A stretch of 64,000 nt of DNA from Thermodesulfobacteriota bacterium (lineage in GTDB: Bacteria > Desulfobacterota_D > UBA1144 > Nemesobacterales > UBA2774), in the NCBI GenBank assembly GCA_035325995.1, contig DAOKYU010000003.1, positions 186,001 through 250,000 of the forward strand, in the 5' to 3' direction. The translations under genes and the position numbers were made by a program. The notes beneath the pieces were generated by a model. The model was not told the DNA's origin. It saw only the letters and a list, made by a program, of their open reading frames with translations, and searched no databases. Every line of letters starts with the position of its first letter. Position 1 is the first letter of the stretch. Positions 50,043 to 58,911 of the stretch are shown piece by piece.

Positions 50043-50552
50043 ATGAGAAAAATAATAGTCTTAGCTTTCATTCTGGGGCTGGCGGTTTTTACAGCCGGGG
50101 CACATTCCCGTGCCAACGGCTCTCCCCAGTGGGTGACAGGGAAGGTCGTGTCCATAGTTAAGGGCACGGAAGGAAGCCTCCTCAGCATGGAGCTGCCCGG
50201 GGGCGAGCTGTTCAGCGTCCCTTCCGCGCCGGGGCTTCTCGAAGGAATTCAGGCCGGGGACGTCGTGACGGTGCAGGTTATCGAAGGACAGGCGACGCTC
50301 CTCCGAATCGCGGAGAAGGCGGCTCCCTCCACCCCTGCGCCCGAAAAAAAGGACGACGGCGTTCAGTGGGTCCCGGGCGAGGTCATCTCGATAGAGAGGG
50401 GCCCGACGGACAGCCTCCTCAGCGTAAAGATGTCGGGCGGCACCGTTTTCAACGTCGCGGCGTCGAACGATAAAATTACGGGGATAAAGGTAGGCGACCA
50501 CGTGATCGCAAAGGTCTTTCAGGGCTGGGCCCAGTCGGTTACAAAAAAATAG
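50043..50552 (+). CDS. Secreted protein with two tandem beta-barrel-like repeats
   Basis: A 169-residue protein with a signal peptide (about 1-24) and two related units of about 60 residues: PQWVTGKVVSIVKGTEGSLL to LLRI, and VQWVPGEVISIERGPTDSLL to AQSV, joined by a short Pro/Ala-Lys linker (APSTPAPEKKDDG). Each has W-V-x-G-x-V-x-S-I, S-L-L-S-x, G-x-x-F-x-V and I-x-x-G-D-x-V positions in common. The pattern suggests small OB- or SH3-like folds. I do not recognise the family. A GGAGGGG ribosome site precedes the ATG. Confidence 0.75.
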   Translation: MRKIIVLAFILGLAVFTAGAHSRANGSPQWVTGKVVSIVKGTEGSLLSMELPGGELFSVPSAPGLLEGIQAGDVVTVQVIEGQATLLRIAEKAAPSTPAPEKKDDGVQWVPGEVISIERGPTDSLLSVKMSGGTVFNVAASNDKITGIKVGDHVIAKVFQGWAQSVTKK

Positions 50553-50653
50553 GGTATCGGCTATCGCATTCCTCTCCCCGGTTTTAGATACTAAACCCGG
50601 CCTGTTGAAGCCGTGGGCGAAGTTGTGATAAAATCGATGATGCCGGAGAGGGG

Positions 50654-51586
50654 ATGATCGTACAAACGGGTTCGGAAGAATCGAAACTGCCTGACTTCCT
50701 TATCGTCGGAGCCGCCAGGAGCGCTACGACGTCGCTCTTTTACTACCTTAAAAACTACGACGAAATATACATGCCGGCCCGGAAGGAGCCCTGGTTTTTC
50801 AGTTACGCCGGCAATCCGCCCGATTATTCGAGTCCCGGGGCTTACGATGTCGTTTCAAAGCTCGATGACTACGCGGCCCTGTTCAAGGCCGCCCGCCCCG
50901 ACCAGATAATTGGCGAGGCCTCGCCTTCCTACCTCTTCACATACAGCGCGGTGATACGGAATATAAAGGACGTGTACGGCGGGCTTTACGACAAGCTCAG
51001 GATAATAATAATCCTCCGGAACCCGGCCGAAAGGGCCTATTCCCATTTTATGCTGCACAAGAGGGGATATAAGGAGCCCCTCGATTTCAGGAAGGCAATC
51101 GAGCCGGATACCATAACGGCGCGGCGGCGCGATAACTGGGATATATTCTACGACTACACGGGATGCGGATTATATTACGAGCAGGTAAAGGCCTACATGG
51201 AAGAGTTCCCCCACGTGAAGGTTCTCCTTTACGAAGACCTCGTGCAAGACCCACGGAAGACGCTCACGGATATCTGTGAATTCTTGTCGGTCGATTACAG
51301 GGAAGACGTGAAGCTCGAAAGACTCAACAAGTCGGGCGTTCCGAAATTCGAGCTGCTTAACGAAATTATCAACAAATCGTCGCTGCTCAAGGACTTTCTA
51401 ATGGCCGTTATCCCGGTGAGCGTCAGGAAACGGATGAAACACAGGGCTTACATGGTTAATATGAAGCCCGTCGGAATGAGCGAGGAATACAGGGAATATC
51501 TCCGCCCGTTCTATGTAAAAGACGTCGAGAACCTCTCCGCGCTCCTTAAGAGAGACCTCTCCGTCTGGCTCGAGCCCGGGCGCTGA
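50654..51586 (+). CDS. Sulfotransferase family protein
   Basis: A 310-residue PAPS-dependent sulfotransferase. The 5'-phosphosulfate loop is DFLIVGAARSATTSLFYYL (about 13-31) and the 3'-phosphate motif is IILRNPAERAYSHFMLHKRG (about 112-131). It resembles heparan-type or Nod-factor sulfotransferases that modify sugars or small acceptors. The acceptor is unknown and no sugar-synthesis genes are adjacent. A strong terminator follows. Confidence 0.88.
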   Translation: MIVQTGSEESKLPDFLIVGAARSATTSLFYYLKNYDEIYMPARKEPWFFSYAGNPPDYSSPGAYDVVSKLDDYAALFKAARPDQIIGEASPSYLFTYSAVIRNIKDVYGGLYDKLRIIIILRNPAERAYSHFMLHKRGYKEPLDFRKAIEPDTITARRRDNWDIFYDYTGCGLYYEQVKAYMEEFPHVKVLLYEDLVQDPRKTLTDICEFLSVDYREDVKLERLNKSGVPKFELLNEIINKSSLLKDFLMAVIPVSVRKRMKHRAYMVNMKPVGMSEEYREYLRPFYVKDVENLSALLKRDLSVWLEPGR

Positions 51587-51717
51587 CAATCCCCTCTGTA
51601 AGAGCGTAATTTAATTCTTCCGTTTATGTGAATCCATTTTTCACGCACGGTATCTAAATATATAGAAGGCGGTAGTCGAGTTAAAAAGCACATCCTATAC
51701 CACCATCCTCCAGAGGG

Positions 51718-51751
51718 AAGAAGCCCTTTAAGTTTAAGGGCTTCTTTTTTT
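51718..51751 (+). terminator. Rho-independent terminator
   Basis: AAGAAGCCCTT (51718-51728) pairs perfectly with AAGGGCTTCTT (51736-51746) across a seven-base loop, and the T-run continues to 51751. It ends the sulfotransferase transcript and touches the 3' end of the convergent acyl-CoA dehydrogenase gene. Confidence 0.85.
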
Positions 51752-52901
51752 AAACGATTTCCCTCAGAACTTCCCTGGCTATGACGACCCTCTGTATCTC
51801 GGACGTCCCCTCGTATATCTCCGTGATCTTGGCGTCCCTGAAATGCCTCTCCACGGGGTAATCGACCGTGTACCCGTAACCGCCGTGTATCTGAATGGCC
51901 TTTGTCGTCACCCACATCGCGGTCTCGGCGGCATAGAGCTTGGCCATCGCGGATTCCTTGGAATAGTTCATATGCTTGTCCTTCATCACCGCCGCCTGAA
52001 GGGTAAGAAGACGCGACGCTTCCAGGCGCGTGGCCATGTCGGCCATCATGAACTGAAGCCCCTGGAACGACGATATGGTCCTGCCGAACGCCTGCCGCTC
52101 CTTCGAATATCTCACGGCCTCCTCCATCGCGGCCCGCGCTATGCCCACGGCCTGGGTAGCGACGCCTATCCTCCCGCCGTCGAGCGTGGCCATGGCGATC
52201 TTGAAGCCGTCCCCCTCCTGCCCGATCATCGCCGACCTGGGCACCTTGCAGTCCTCGAAGTATATCTGCGCCGTGCTCGTCGCCTTTATCCCGAGCTTGT
52301 GCTCCAGCTTCGCGACATTGATCCCGGGGGTATCCATGTCGATGATGAACGCCGAAATCCCGTGGTGCCCCTTTGACGGATCGGTAGCCGCTATCAGCAC
52401 CATCACGTCGGCCTCGGCCCCGTTCGTAATCCACGCCTTTGCCCCGTTTATAACGTAAGAATCGTTCTTCCTTAATGCGATAGTCCTCATGCTCGCCGGG
52501 TCCGATCCCGCGTCCGGCTCGCTCAGTGAGAAGCATCCGAGCTTCTTCCCGCTCGCGAGGTCTGGAAGGTACTCCTGCTTCTGCTTCTCCGAGCCGAAGG
52601 CCAGTATCGGGCTGCAAACGAGGGAGTTGTTGACGGACATGATTATCCCCGTCGAGGCGCAGGCCGCGCATATCTCTTCCAATGAGATCACGTACGACAC
52701 GCAGTCGAGCCCGCTGCCGCCGTACTCTTCGGGCACCATCATCCCCATGAACCCGAGCTCGCCCATCTTGTCCACGAGCCTTTTCGGGAACTTTCCCTCC
52801 CTGTCGTTTTCAGCGGCCTTCGGCCTGACTTCCCTGGCCGCGAAATCCCTGGCCGTCATTTTTATAAGGTCCTGCTCTTCCGTAAGCGTAATTATCGACA
52901 T
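51750..52901 (-). CDS. Acyl-CoA dehydrogenase
   Basis: About 383 residues of the short/branched-chain acyl-CoA dehydrogenase type. It shows CFSLSEPDAGSDPASM (FAD region), KAWITNGAEADVMVLIAATD, the QAFGRTISSFQGLQF block and IHGGYGYTVDYPVERHFRDA ending TEIYEGTSEIQRVVIAREVL, with the catalytic Glu in YEGTSE. It oxidises an acyl-CoA and passes electrons to ETF. The ATG at 52901 follows GGAGGTG. A clear promoter and 18-bp palindrome lie just upstream, and a TetR-family gene is adjacent, so ligand-responsive control is likely. Confidence 0.95.
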   Translation of the reverse strand: MSIITLTEEQDLIKMTARDFAAREVRPKAAENDREGKFPKRLVDKMGELGFMGMMVPEEYGGSGLDCVSYVISLEEICAACASTGIIMSVNNSLVCSPILAFGSEKQKQEYLPDLASGKKLGCFSLSEPDAGSDPASMRTIALRKNDSYVINGAKAWITNGAEADVMVLIAATDPSKGHHGISAFIIDMDTPGINVAKLEHKLGIKATSTAQIYFEDCKVPRSAMIGQEGDGFKIAMATLDGGRIGVATQAVGIARAAMEEAVRYSKERQAFGRTISSFQGLQFMMADMATRLEASRLLTLQAAVMKDKHMNYSKESAMAKLYAAETAMWVTTKAIQIHGGYGYTVDYPVERHFRDAKITEIYEGTSEIQRVVIAREVLREIV

Positions 52902-52928
52902 GCGTGACACCTCCGTTCTTGCTTGGCA

Positions 52929-52946
52929 ACCGAGCGCTCGCTCGGT
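52929..52946. promoter_or_regulatory. 18-bp palindromic TetR-type operator
   Basis: ACCGAGCG and CGCTCGGT flank a two-base centre, a perfect inverted repeat. It lies directly downstream of the -10 of the acyl-CoA dehydrogenase promoter, 28 bp before the start codon. The TetR-family protein encoded next door is the natural candidate to bind it. Confidence 0.75.
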
Positions 52947-52951
52947 ATTAC

Positions 52952-52980
52952 ATTCTAAAACCGATCGCACTTCATGTCAA
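52952..52980 (-). promoter_or_regulatory. Sigma-70-type promoter of the acyl-CoA dehydrogenase gene
   Basis: On the minus strand, a perfect TTGACA (52975-52980), a 17-bp spacer and TAGAAT (52952-52957). The 18-bp palindrome follows within six bases, where a bound repressor would block RNA polymerase. Confidence 0.75.
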
Positions 52981-52988
52981 CAACTTTT

Positions 52989-53612
52989 TTAGCGGAGGGC
53001 TTTCATTATGAGATCTGTCTGCAGCTTGATGTACTGTTTGAGTGTGAAGCTCTTTCTGAGGGCCCAGCGTCTGAAAGCCCACATCTGCCCCTCTACCATG
53101 ATATTATGCGCTAAAAGCCGGGCCGTTTCCTTGTTTATATGAAAGATCTTTTCCTTGATTCCCTGCAGGATTATGCCCTCGAAGATATCGACGAGGTCGT
53201 TCTCCGCGTGAAGGACGTATTTCCTCTCTTCCCTGTTGAGCGACTTCGTCTCCTGGTAAAGGAGGAGCGTGTAGTCCTCGATCTCGTCGATTATAGTGAA
53301 GTAGTCGCGTATCGCGTTTCTCAGGTTCTCGTCGGGGTCCTTCTTTCCCGTGAGCGTGCTCTGTAGCTTGCCGCTTACGCTCTTCGATATATGATCGCAG
53401 ACTAAAAAGAGTATGTCCTCCTTCGTCCTTATGTAATCGTAGAGCGTGCCCATGCTCATGCCGAACTCGCGGGCGATCTCGCGGACAGTGGTCTTGTGGA
53501 AACCCTTACGGACGAAGAGCTCGACGGCGGCGTTAACGAGCTCCTGGCGCCTTACGTTTATAAGCTCCTTGTCCTTGATGTTGGACGCTATTAGGCTTTT
53601 GGGGTCGGGCAT
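52989..53612 (-). CDS. TetR/AcrR-family transcriptional regulator
   Basis: A 207-residue TetR regulator: helix-turn-helix KTTVREIAREFGMSMGTLYD near residues 40-59, then LFLVCDHI and a helical ligand domain with ETKSLNREERKYVLHAENDL. It resembles FadR/PaaR-like regulators of acyl-CoA metabolism, consistent with the adjacent acyl-CoA dehydrogenase gene on the same strand. The ligand, probably an acyl-CoA, is inferred. Confidence 0.9.
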   Translation of the reverse strand: MPDPKSLIASNIKDKELINVRRQELVNAAVELFVRKGFHKTTVREIAREFGMSMGTLYDYIRTKEDILFLVCDHISKSVSGKLQSTLTGKKDPDENLRNAIRDYFTIIDEIEDYTLLLYQETKSLNREERKYVLHAENDLVDIFEGIILQGIKEKIFHINKETARLLAHNIMVEGQMWAFRRWALRKSFTLKQYIKLQTDLIMKALR

Positions 53613-53784
53613 GCGGAATTATTCCCGGTCATCTCTCTGATTCATCATACGCGCCTGGCGGAATGAATCAATATAATAACACAAAGAGAAGGGTTGTATC
53701 ATGTCGCCCGGACCCCGATTTTTCTACCCGTGGCGAACCCCCGGCAACGCCTTCCCGCACAAGCCGGTTTCCCGGCGGATTTTG

Positions 53785-54735
53785 TTACTGTCCGCCGCTG
53801 AACATGCATTCGTCTAGCCCCTCGCCGAGGGCTTCGCAGCTTTTCGGGTCCGAGGTCAAACCGCATACCGTCGAGTAATAATTACACGAGCTGTGATTTA
53901 TCTCTATCTGGTGAAAATCGAACGGGTCCGGAATCGGTGCCCCGAACGTGATGGGATATTCGGTATCGACGTGCACGTATGAAAGCTCCGTCGGAGGCAG
54001 CGTCGGAACGATGTCGTTCGTGTTGTAGACCCGCCGGCTGTCTATCCCGTACCCTTCGTAAAGGCTCTTGAAGTCGGCGTCCCCGGCCCTCGGCCCGGCG
54101 AAGTTGTACATGACCGGGTTTTTAAAATCGGTGTTTTCTATGATGTCGGGAACCGCCAGGACTGCGAGCGCCGCGCCGAGGCTGTGGCCGGTTATGTAAA
54201 CGTTATTGTAATTTCCCGACTCCGCGGCGCTGGCAACCGCGCTCGTAACGGCAAGCGTGTTATATATGTCCGTAAATCCTTCTTCCGTCTTCCCACCGTA
54301 AGTGTAGTTCACGAGCGGGAAATCGGCGTCGCTTATCCACTCGTCTACAGTCTTGGTCCCCCTGAACACGACGTAAATGTTGGAGCCGCTCGTGGCGACG
54401 AACGCTATCGGCACCTCCGTCGGCAAAGATTCCCCGAGGAAGCTTTCGGGAGTGAGTAGTATCTCTTTCAGCTCATACGGCGAAGGCAGTGTGAATTCCG
54501 TGCCGTTGTCGTTGTCTATAAGCATCTGGTACGACTGGAGGCAGAGGTACATGAGCTCCGCCGCGGTCTCGGCGTTGAATTCGCCGCCGCCGGGCTCCTC
54601 CGGCCCCGGCTCTTCAGGCCCCGGGACTTCCGGCCCTGTAAGCACGTTCTCCCCGTCGCACGAAACCGCGAATCCGCACGCAAAAATCAATAATAGAATC
54701 ATGTACGGGATTTTCGATATTTCTTTCTTATTCAT
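53785..54735 (-). CDS. Class 3 lipase-like lipoprotein
   Basis: About 316 residues with a lipoprotein signal ending FAVSC, then a Pro/Glu/Gly-rich linker. The lipase core has YVVFRGTKTVDEWISDADFP, the nucleophile VYITGHSLGAALAVLAV, an Asp in NDIVPTLP and a His in the last third (FHQIEINHSS). It should be an esterase or lipase on the cell envelope. The ATG at 54735 follows GGAGGA; the ORF extends seven codons upstream. Four Cys near the C-terminus (CNYYSTVCG and KSCEALGEGLDEC) may form disulfides. Confidence 0.88.
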   Translation of the reverse strand: MNKKEISKIPYMILLLIFACGFAVSCDGENVLTGPEVPGPEEPGPEEPGGGEFNAETAAELMYLCLQSYQMLIDNDNGTEFTLPSPYELKEILLTPESFLGESLPTEVPIAFVATSGSNIYVVFRGTKTVDEWISDADFPLVNYTYGGKTEEGFTDIYNTLAVTSAVASAAESGNYNNVYITGHSLGAALAVLAVPDIIENTDFKNPVMYNFAGPRAGDADFKSLYEGYGIDSRRVYNTNDIVPTLPPTELSYVHVDTEYPITFGAPIPDPFDFHQIEINHSSCNYYSTVCGLTSDPKSCEALGEGLDECMFSGGQ

Positions 54736-54877
54736 GTGTCGGACTCCTCCGGACATTACGGGATTAAAGCAGTATCGATTAATTATAACCGTGATTTTTT
54801 CAGTGGATGCAGGTCTTTTATGTAATGGATTCGATGCGCCGCGGTGCTCCCGATCGCCCTGGCCTGACGCCTGGCGG

Positions 54878-55246
54878 CTATTTCTTTTTTAAAGCGGCCC
54901 ATTCGAGGAGCGCGTCGAGCGCGGGACACATGGCCTGTCCCCATTCTGTCAGCCGGTATTCGACCTTCGGCGGCACCTGGGGATAAACCGTCCGCGACAC
55001 GATGCCGCCCCGCTCGAGCTCCCGTAGCTGCTGTATGAGCATTTTTTGAGAAACCGCGGGGATAGCGCGCTCGAGCTCCGAGAACCGGAGCACCCCCCTC
55101 GCGAACAGGTGGAATATGATCACCATCTTCCAGCGGCCTTCGAGAAGGCGGAGCGCCCCCTCTACGCCGCTCGCGGCCATGTCGGGAGTGACGTCTTCAA
55201 GTTTACCCGTGGGTGAGTACCCTACTTTTCTGTCGGTTCTTGCCAT
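54878..55246 (-). CDS. HxlR-family transcriptional regulator
   Basis: About 122 residues of the HxlR/MarR-like winged-helix family: LRLLEGRWKMVIIFHLFARG, LRFSELERAIPAVSQKMLIQ, VSRTVYPQVPPKVEYRLTEW. These often sense reactive electrophiles or redox changes through a Cys; here the only Cys is near the C-terminus (AMCPALD). Several starts are possible (up to 55276) and none has a strong ribosome site. It is divergent from a small NTF2-like gene, which it probably controls. Confidence 0.85.
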   Translation of the reverse strand: MARTDRKVGYSPTGKLEDVTPDMAASGVEGALRLLEGRWKMVIIFHLFARGVLRFSELERAIPAVSQKMLIQQLRELERGGIVSRTVYPQVPPKVEYRLTEWGQAMCPALDALLEWAALKKK

Positions 55247-55309
55247 TTCGACAGTATAAGCCACCATCAAAATCACGGCAGTCCAAATCCATTTTTTATG
55301 GGGGTACCA

Positions 55310-55639
55310 ATGACAGGTTTACCGACCAAGCTCGACGAATTTTTCGCGGCTCACAACGCTCACGATGCGGATGCAACCCTCTTATATTTTGCCCCGGGCG
55401 CTACGGTCGGGGACGAGGGAGAAAACATCGCAGGCCATGCTGCCATTCGATCGTGGCTGGAAAGGACCAGCGCCAAATACAGTGCGGCGGTGGAGCCGCT
55501 CGACTACCGGACGGAAAACGGCCGGACGGTGGTCGTTGCGCGGGTCTCGGGTAATTTCCCGGGAAGCCCCGTCAATCTCGCCTTCCGCTTCGCCCTCGAC
55601 GACGGCGGCCTTATAAAGTCTTTGGAAATTGGCCCATGA
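55310..55639 (+). CDS. Nuclear transport factor 2 (SnoaL)-like protein
   Basis: About 109 residues: LPTKLDEFFAAHNAHDADAT, LLYFAPGATVGDEGEN, IAGHAAIRSWLERTSAKY, and FPGSPVNLAFRFALDDG, a NTF2-like cone fold. Members are small isomerases, dehydratases or binding proteins; substrate unknown. The ATG at 55310 follows GGGGG; an ATG four codons earlier is possible. It is divergent from an HxlR regulator, a common pairing for small detoxifying proteins. Confidence 0.82.
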   Translation: MTGLPTKLDEFFAAHNAHDADATLLYFAPGATVGDEGENIAGHAAIRSWLERTSAKYSAAVEPLDYRTENGRTVVVARVSGNFPGSPVNLAFRFALDDGGLIKSLEIGP

Positions 55640-55652
55640 CGGGCAATGCGTA

Positions 55653-56201
55653 TTATTTAAACGGATTCAGCGTATTGAGCTCGGTCAGGGTTTCGACGAG
55701 CTTCGGCTTTTCGACGAATAGCCTGTACTGCATCAGCTTCAGCACGGACGAAAAATCCTTCCACTCCGACATGAAGGATTCGTGCCCGGTTACTATCTCC
55801 TTGGCCTCCTCTACGCTCTCCTTAAAGTAATCCGAGAGGGTCTTCCGGGCTATCTCGTCTTCGAGGGATTCTATTATCTTCGGCAGCTCGTCCTTTTCGA
55901 GCCATATGCCCTGGCAGGTGCCGCAGTAATTTATCTCGACCCCCGTATCCCCGTATTCGAGGCTCGCGGTCGGGGTTCCGCACACGGGGCAATCGACGCC
56001 GGTCGAGCCCGATTTAAATTTTTCGGGGTGCTTCCATATCTCGAAATCGAGCCAATCGAGGTTAGGGTCCGTCTCTTCCTTCACCTCTTCGAGCTCCCCC
56101 CTTTCGAGCCAGACGCCCTTACACGACTCGCACTCGTCCACCTCTATAGAACCGAGCACCTTCGTCTTGAGCTCAATACCGCACTTCGGGCACTTCTTCA
56201 T
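55653..56201 (-). CDS. Zinc-ribbon (zf-TFIIB) protein with two CxxC-type units
   Basis: About 182 residues. Unit 1 is MKKCPKCGIELKTK with CESCKGVWLERGEL; unit 2 is CPVCGTPTASLEY with CGTCQGIWLEKDEL. Each is a four-Cys zf-TFIIB ribbon followed by a WLE-x-x-EL helix. The C-terminal 70 residues are helical with no motif I recognise. The ATG at 56201 follows GGGGAGAG. The protein would bind two zinc ions; the function is unknown. A frameshifted gene precedes it. Confidence 0.85.
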   Translation of the reverse strand: MKKCPKCGIELKTKVLGSIEVDECESCKGVWLERGELEEVKEETDPNLDWLDFEIWKHPEKFKSGSTGVDCPVCGTPTASLEYGDTGVEINYCGTCQGIWLEKDELPKIIESLEDEIARKTLSDYFKESVEEAKEIVTGHESFMSEWKDFSSVLKLMQYRLFVEKPKLVETLTELNTLNPFK

Positions 56202-56220
56202 ATCTCGTCTCTCCCCGGAA

Positions 56221-56581
56221 TCAGAGTACTTCGACGTCCACCACGCGGCCGCCCATAAAGTAAAGGTACACGCAGTCGTACGTGATGCCATTCTTCGTCT
56301 GGCAGCTGTATATCCATTTCTCGTCGTATCGCGCCTTGACGGGCGTATCGTCCCTGCGCCACGGCTGGCCTATCTCGGCGACGACTTCTTCCTTCGTCAT
56401 GCCCTTATAGTCCTTCGGCCTCCACCGCCTTCATGACCTCGTTCCCGCTCGATTTCGAGCCCTGGGCGACTACTACAGGCGCGTCTCCGGCAAAGGAGCC
56501 CGGTGAAAATATCGTTATCGTAATTCCGAGCGCCAGGGAAAGGAACAGTGACTTCCTGAGCAAATAATCTGGTCGCGGCAT
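56221..56581 (-). pseudogene. Frameshifted secreted SmpA/DUF2845-like protein gene
   Basis: Two ORFs lie in series. The first (56405-56581, 58 codons) starts after GGAGG and encodes a signal peptide and linker, MPRPDYLLRKSLFLSLALG. The second (56221-56400) encodes MTKEEVVAEIGQPWRRDDTP, a YDEKWIYSC stretch and YDCVYLYFMGGRVVDVEVL. Near 56408-56415 the sequence gives EAEGL-stop; with one fewer G it reads EAEDYKGMTKEEVV and joins the halves. The whole span is 361 bp, one over a codon multiple. The C-terminal half resembles BamE/SmpA or DUF2845 domains. It is either a real frameshift or an assembly error. Confidence 0.7.
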
Positions 56582-56649
56582 ATAACGTGAACCTCCCCGT
56601 TGTCTTCAGGTTATCGGGATACTTCCGACCTTAATTATATTGCAGAAAT

Positions 56650-56670
56650 CCCCGGTCTCCGAGGGGTTTT
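56650..56670. terminator. Possible terminator downstream of clpA
   Basis: CCCC (56650-56653) and GGGG (56663-56666) with inner GG/CC pairs form a hairpin close to the clpA stop. The T-run lies on the plus strand (TTTTCTTTT), so the match for clpA is weak. Confidence 0.3.
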
Positions 56671-56673
56671 CTT

Positions 56674-58911
56674 TTATCCGAGCTCGAATCCGAGCCCGCC
56701 GTCCCTGACTACCACCTTCACGCTCCCGCCGGACGCAAGGTTCCCGAAGAGTATCTCCTGAGTCAGCTTCTCCGTGATCTCGCTGTCGATGAATCTCTGT
56801 ATGGGCCTCGCCCCTAAGAGCTTGTCGTAGCCCTTCCCGGCTATGTACGACCTGGCCCCGGGCGTGAGCTCTACGGACACCTTCTTCACCCTTAGCCTGT
56901 CGGCGAGCTGTCCGAACATCTTGTCTACTATCTTCTCGACGACCTCCCTGCTGAGAGAGCTGAAATGAAGCACGGCGTTAAGCCTGTTCCTGAACTCGGG
57001 GCTGAAGTACTTCTCTATCGCCTGGACGCTCTTGTCCTCGAACTCGTCCTTCTCGAACCCGAGTGTCCTCTGGCCGCTCTCGCGGGAGCCCGTGTTCGTC
57101 GTCAGTATCAGCACTATCTGCCTGAAATCGACCTTCCTCCCGTTCGAGTCCGTAAGCGTCGCGTGGTCCATCACCTGGAGCAGCACGTTGTAGATATCCT
57201 CGTGCGCCTTCTCTATCTCGTCCAGCAGAAGCACCGCGTGCGGGTTCTTGTGAACGGCCTCCGTGAGCTGCCCGCCCTCGTCGTATCCGACGTATCCCGG
57301 GGGCGACCCTATGAGCCTCGACACCGTATGCTTCTCCATGTACTCGCTCATGTCGAACCTTATGAACCCGATGCCGAGCGCCTCGGCGAGCTGCTTTGCG
57401 AGCTCCGTCTTTCCGACGCCCGTTGGTCCCGCGAACATGAAGTTGCCGACGGGCTTGTCCGGCTCGCTAAGCCCCGAGCGCGACATCTGTATCGCCGTCA
57501 CCAGCTTGTCTACGGCCTCGTCCTGCCCGAATATAACCTTCTTGAGGTCCGCGGCCAGCGTCATTAGCCTGTTCCTGTCGTCCACCTTGACTGTACGGCT
57601 CGGCACCTTCGCTATCTTCGATACGAGCGCCTCTATATCCTTCACCGTCACCTGCCTCACGCCCGTGTCGAAATTCCGGAGCTTCGCGGCCGCCCCGGCC
57701 TCGTCGATGAGGTCTATGGCCTTGTCCGGGAGCCTCCTGTCGTTCATGTACTTCGCCGAAAGCTCTACCGCCGCTTTTAAGGCCGGCGTCGAATACCTTA
57801 CGCCGTGAAACTCCTCGTAGTGTCTCTTGAGCCCCTGGAGTATCTTCACGCATTCCTCTTCGCTCGGCTCGTAGACGTCCACCCTCTGGAACCTCCGGGC
57901 GAGCGCGTGGTCCTTCTCGAAGACGCTCCTGTACTCCTTGAGCGTCGTGGTCCCGATACACCTTATCTCACCGTTGGCGAGCGCGGGCTTCAGCATGTTG
58001 GACGCGTCGAGCGTCCCCCCCGAAACGGCCCCCGCCCCGATGACCGTGTGTATCTCGTCGATGAAAAGTATCTTTTTGTCGTCCCCTTTAACGTTGTCTA
58101 TGATGGACTTGAGCCTCTCCTCGAAATCCCCCCTGTACCGCGTCCCCGCCGTGAGCGAGCCCATGTCGAGGGCGTAAATGGCGGTGTTCCTGAGCGCCTT
58201 CGGAACCTCGTTTTTCGCGATCCTGAGGGCGAGCCCTTCGGCTATGGCGGTCTTCCCGACGCCGGCGTCCCCGACGAATATCGGGTTATTCTTCCGCCTC
58301 CGCGCCAGTATGTGTATGGTGCGGTCTATCTCCGATTCGCGGCCGATGAGAGGGTCCAGCTTTCCGTCGCGCGCCTTCTTTACCAGATTTGTACAGAATT
58401 CCGAGAGAGGGTCCTTCGCCCCTCCCTGCGTCTGCGTATCGGTCTTGGCGATACTGGTGGATTTTTCCTGCTGCTCGTAACCCGACCTGCCGTGCGAGAT
58501 GTATCTCACGAGGTCGTACCTGTTTACGCCCTGCTCGTTCAGAAGATACACGGCGTGAGACTCGTCCACCCTGAACATGGCGATGAGTATGTTCCCCCCG
58601 TCTATCTGCTGCTTGTCGGCCGACTCCGCGTGCATGGCCGCCAGCCTGAGAACGTAATGGCTCCCGGCCGAGTACTGGGGCTCCGGCAGGTATTCGGAAT
58701 CTATCGGGGGCATGTTCTCGTCGATAAAATCCTCGAGGCTCGTTCTCAGCCGTTCGAGGTCGACGCCGCATCCCGTAAGAACCTCCGACGCGTCCGGGTC
58801 GTATGTCAGCTCCAGCAGTATGTGCTCGAGCGTTATGAACTCGTGCCGCCTGGCCTTCGCCTGCTCGTAAGACCTTTTAAGTGTTTCCTGCAGTTCCCTT
58901 GATAGTGTCAT
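56674..58911 (-). CDS. clpA: ATP-dependent Clp protease ATP-binding subunit ClpA
   Basis: A 745-residue AAA+ unfoldase: N-domain (LEHILLELTYDPDASEVL), AAA1 Walker A FVGDAGVGKTAIAEGL near residue 213, AAA2 Walker A FAGPTGVGKTELAKQL, and the ClpP-docking tripeptide loop TLGFEKDE preceding the SPEFRNRL motif. It unfolds substrates for ClpP. The ATG at 58911 follows GGAGG and overlaps the clpS stop by four bases (ATGA). ClpP is not in the window. Confidence 0.97.
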   Translation of the reverse strand: MTLSRELQETLKRSYEQAKARRHEFITLEHILLELTYDPDASEVLTGCGVDLERLRTSLEDFIDENMPPIDSEYLPEPQYSAGSHYVLRLAAMHAESADKQQIDGGNILIAMFRVDESHAVYLLNEQGVNRYDLVRYISHGRSGYEQQEKSTSIAKTDTQTQGGAKDPLSEFCTNLVKKARDGKLDPLIGRESEIDRTIHILARRRKNNPIFVGDAGVGKTAIAEGLALRIAKNEVPKALRNTAIYALDMGSLTAGTRYRGDFEERLKSIIDNVKGDDKKILFIDEIHTVIGAGAVSGGTLDASNMLKPALANGEIRCIGTTTLKEYRSVFEKDHALARRFQRVDVYEPSEEECVKILQGLKRHYEEFHGVRYSTPALKAAVELSAKYMNDRRLPDKAIDLIDEAGAAAKLRNFDTGVRQVTVKDIEALVSKIAKVPSRTVKVDDRNRLMTLAADLKKVIFGQDEAVDKLVTAIQMSRSGLSEPDKPVGNFMFAGPTGVGKTELAKQLAEALGIGFIRFDMSEYMEKHTVSRLIGSPPGYVGYDEGGQLTEAVHKNPHAVLLLDEIEKAHEDIYNVLLQVMDHATLTDSNGRKVDFRQIVLILTTNTGSRESGQRTLGFEKDEFEDKSVQAIEKYFSPEFRNRLNAVLHFSSLSREVVEKIVDKMFGQLADRLRVKKVSVELTPGARSYIAGKGYDKLLGARPIQRFIDSEITEKLTQEILFGNLASGGSVKVVVRDGGLGFELG

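Noticed and set aside
54757..54877. Possible small gene in the 120-bp gap between the lipase and HxlR genes
   Set aside because: No start with a ribosome site gives a convincing peptide.
57805..58902. 365-codon open frame antisense to clpA
   Set aside because: Shadow of clpA with no recognisable motif.
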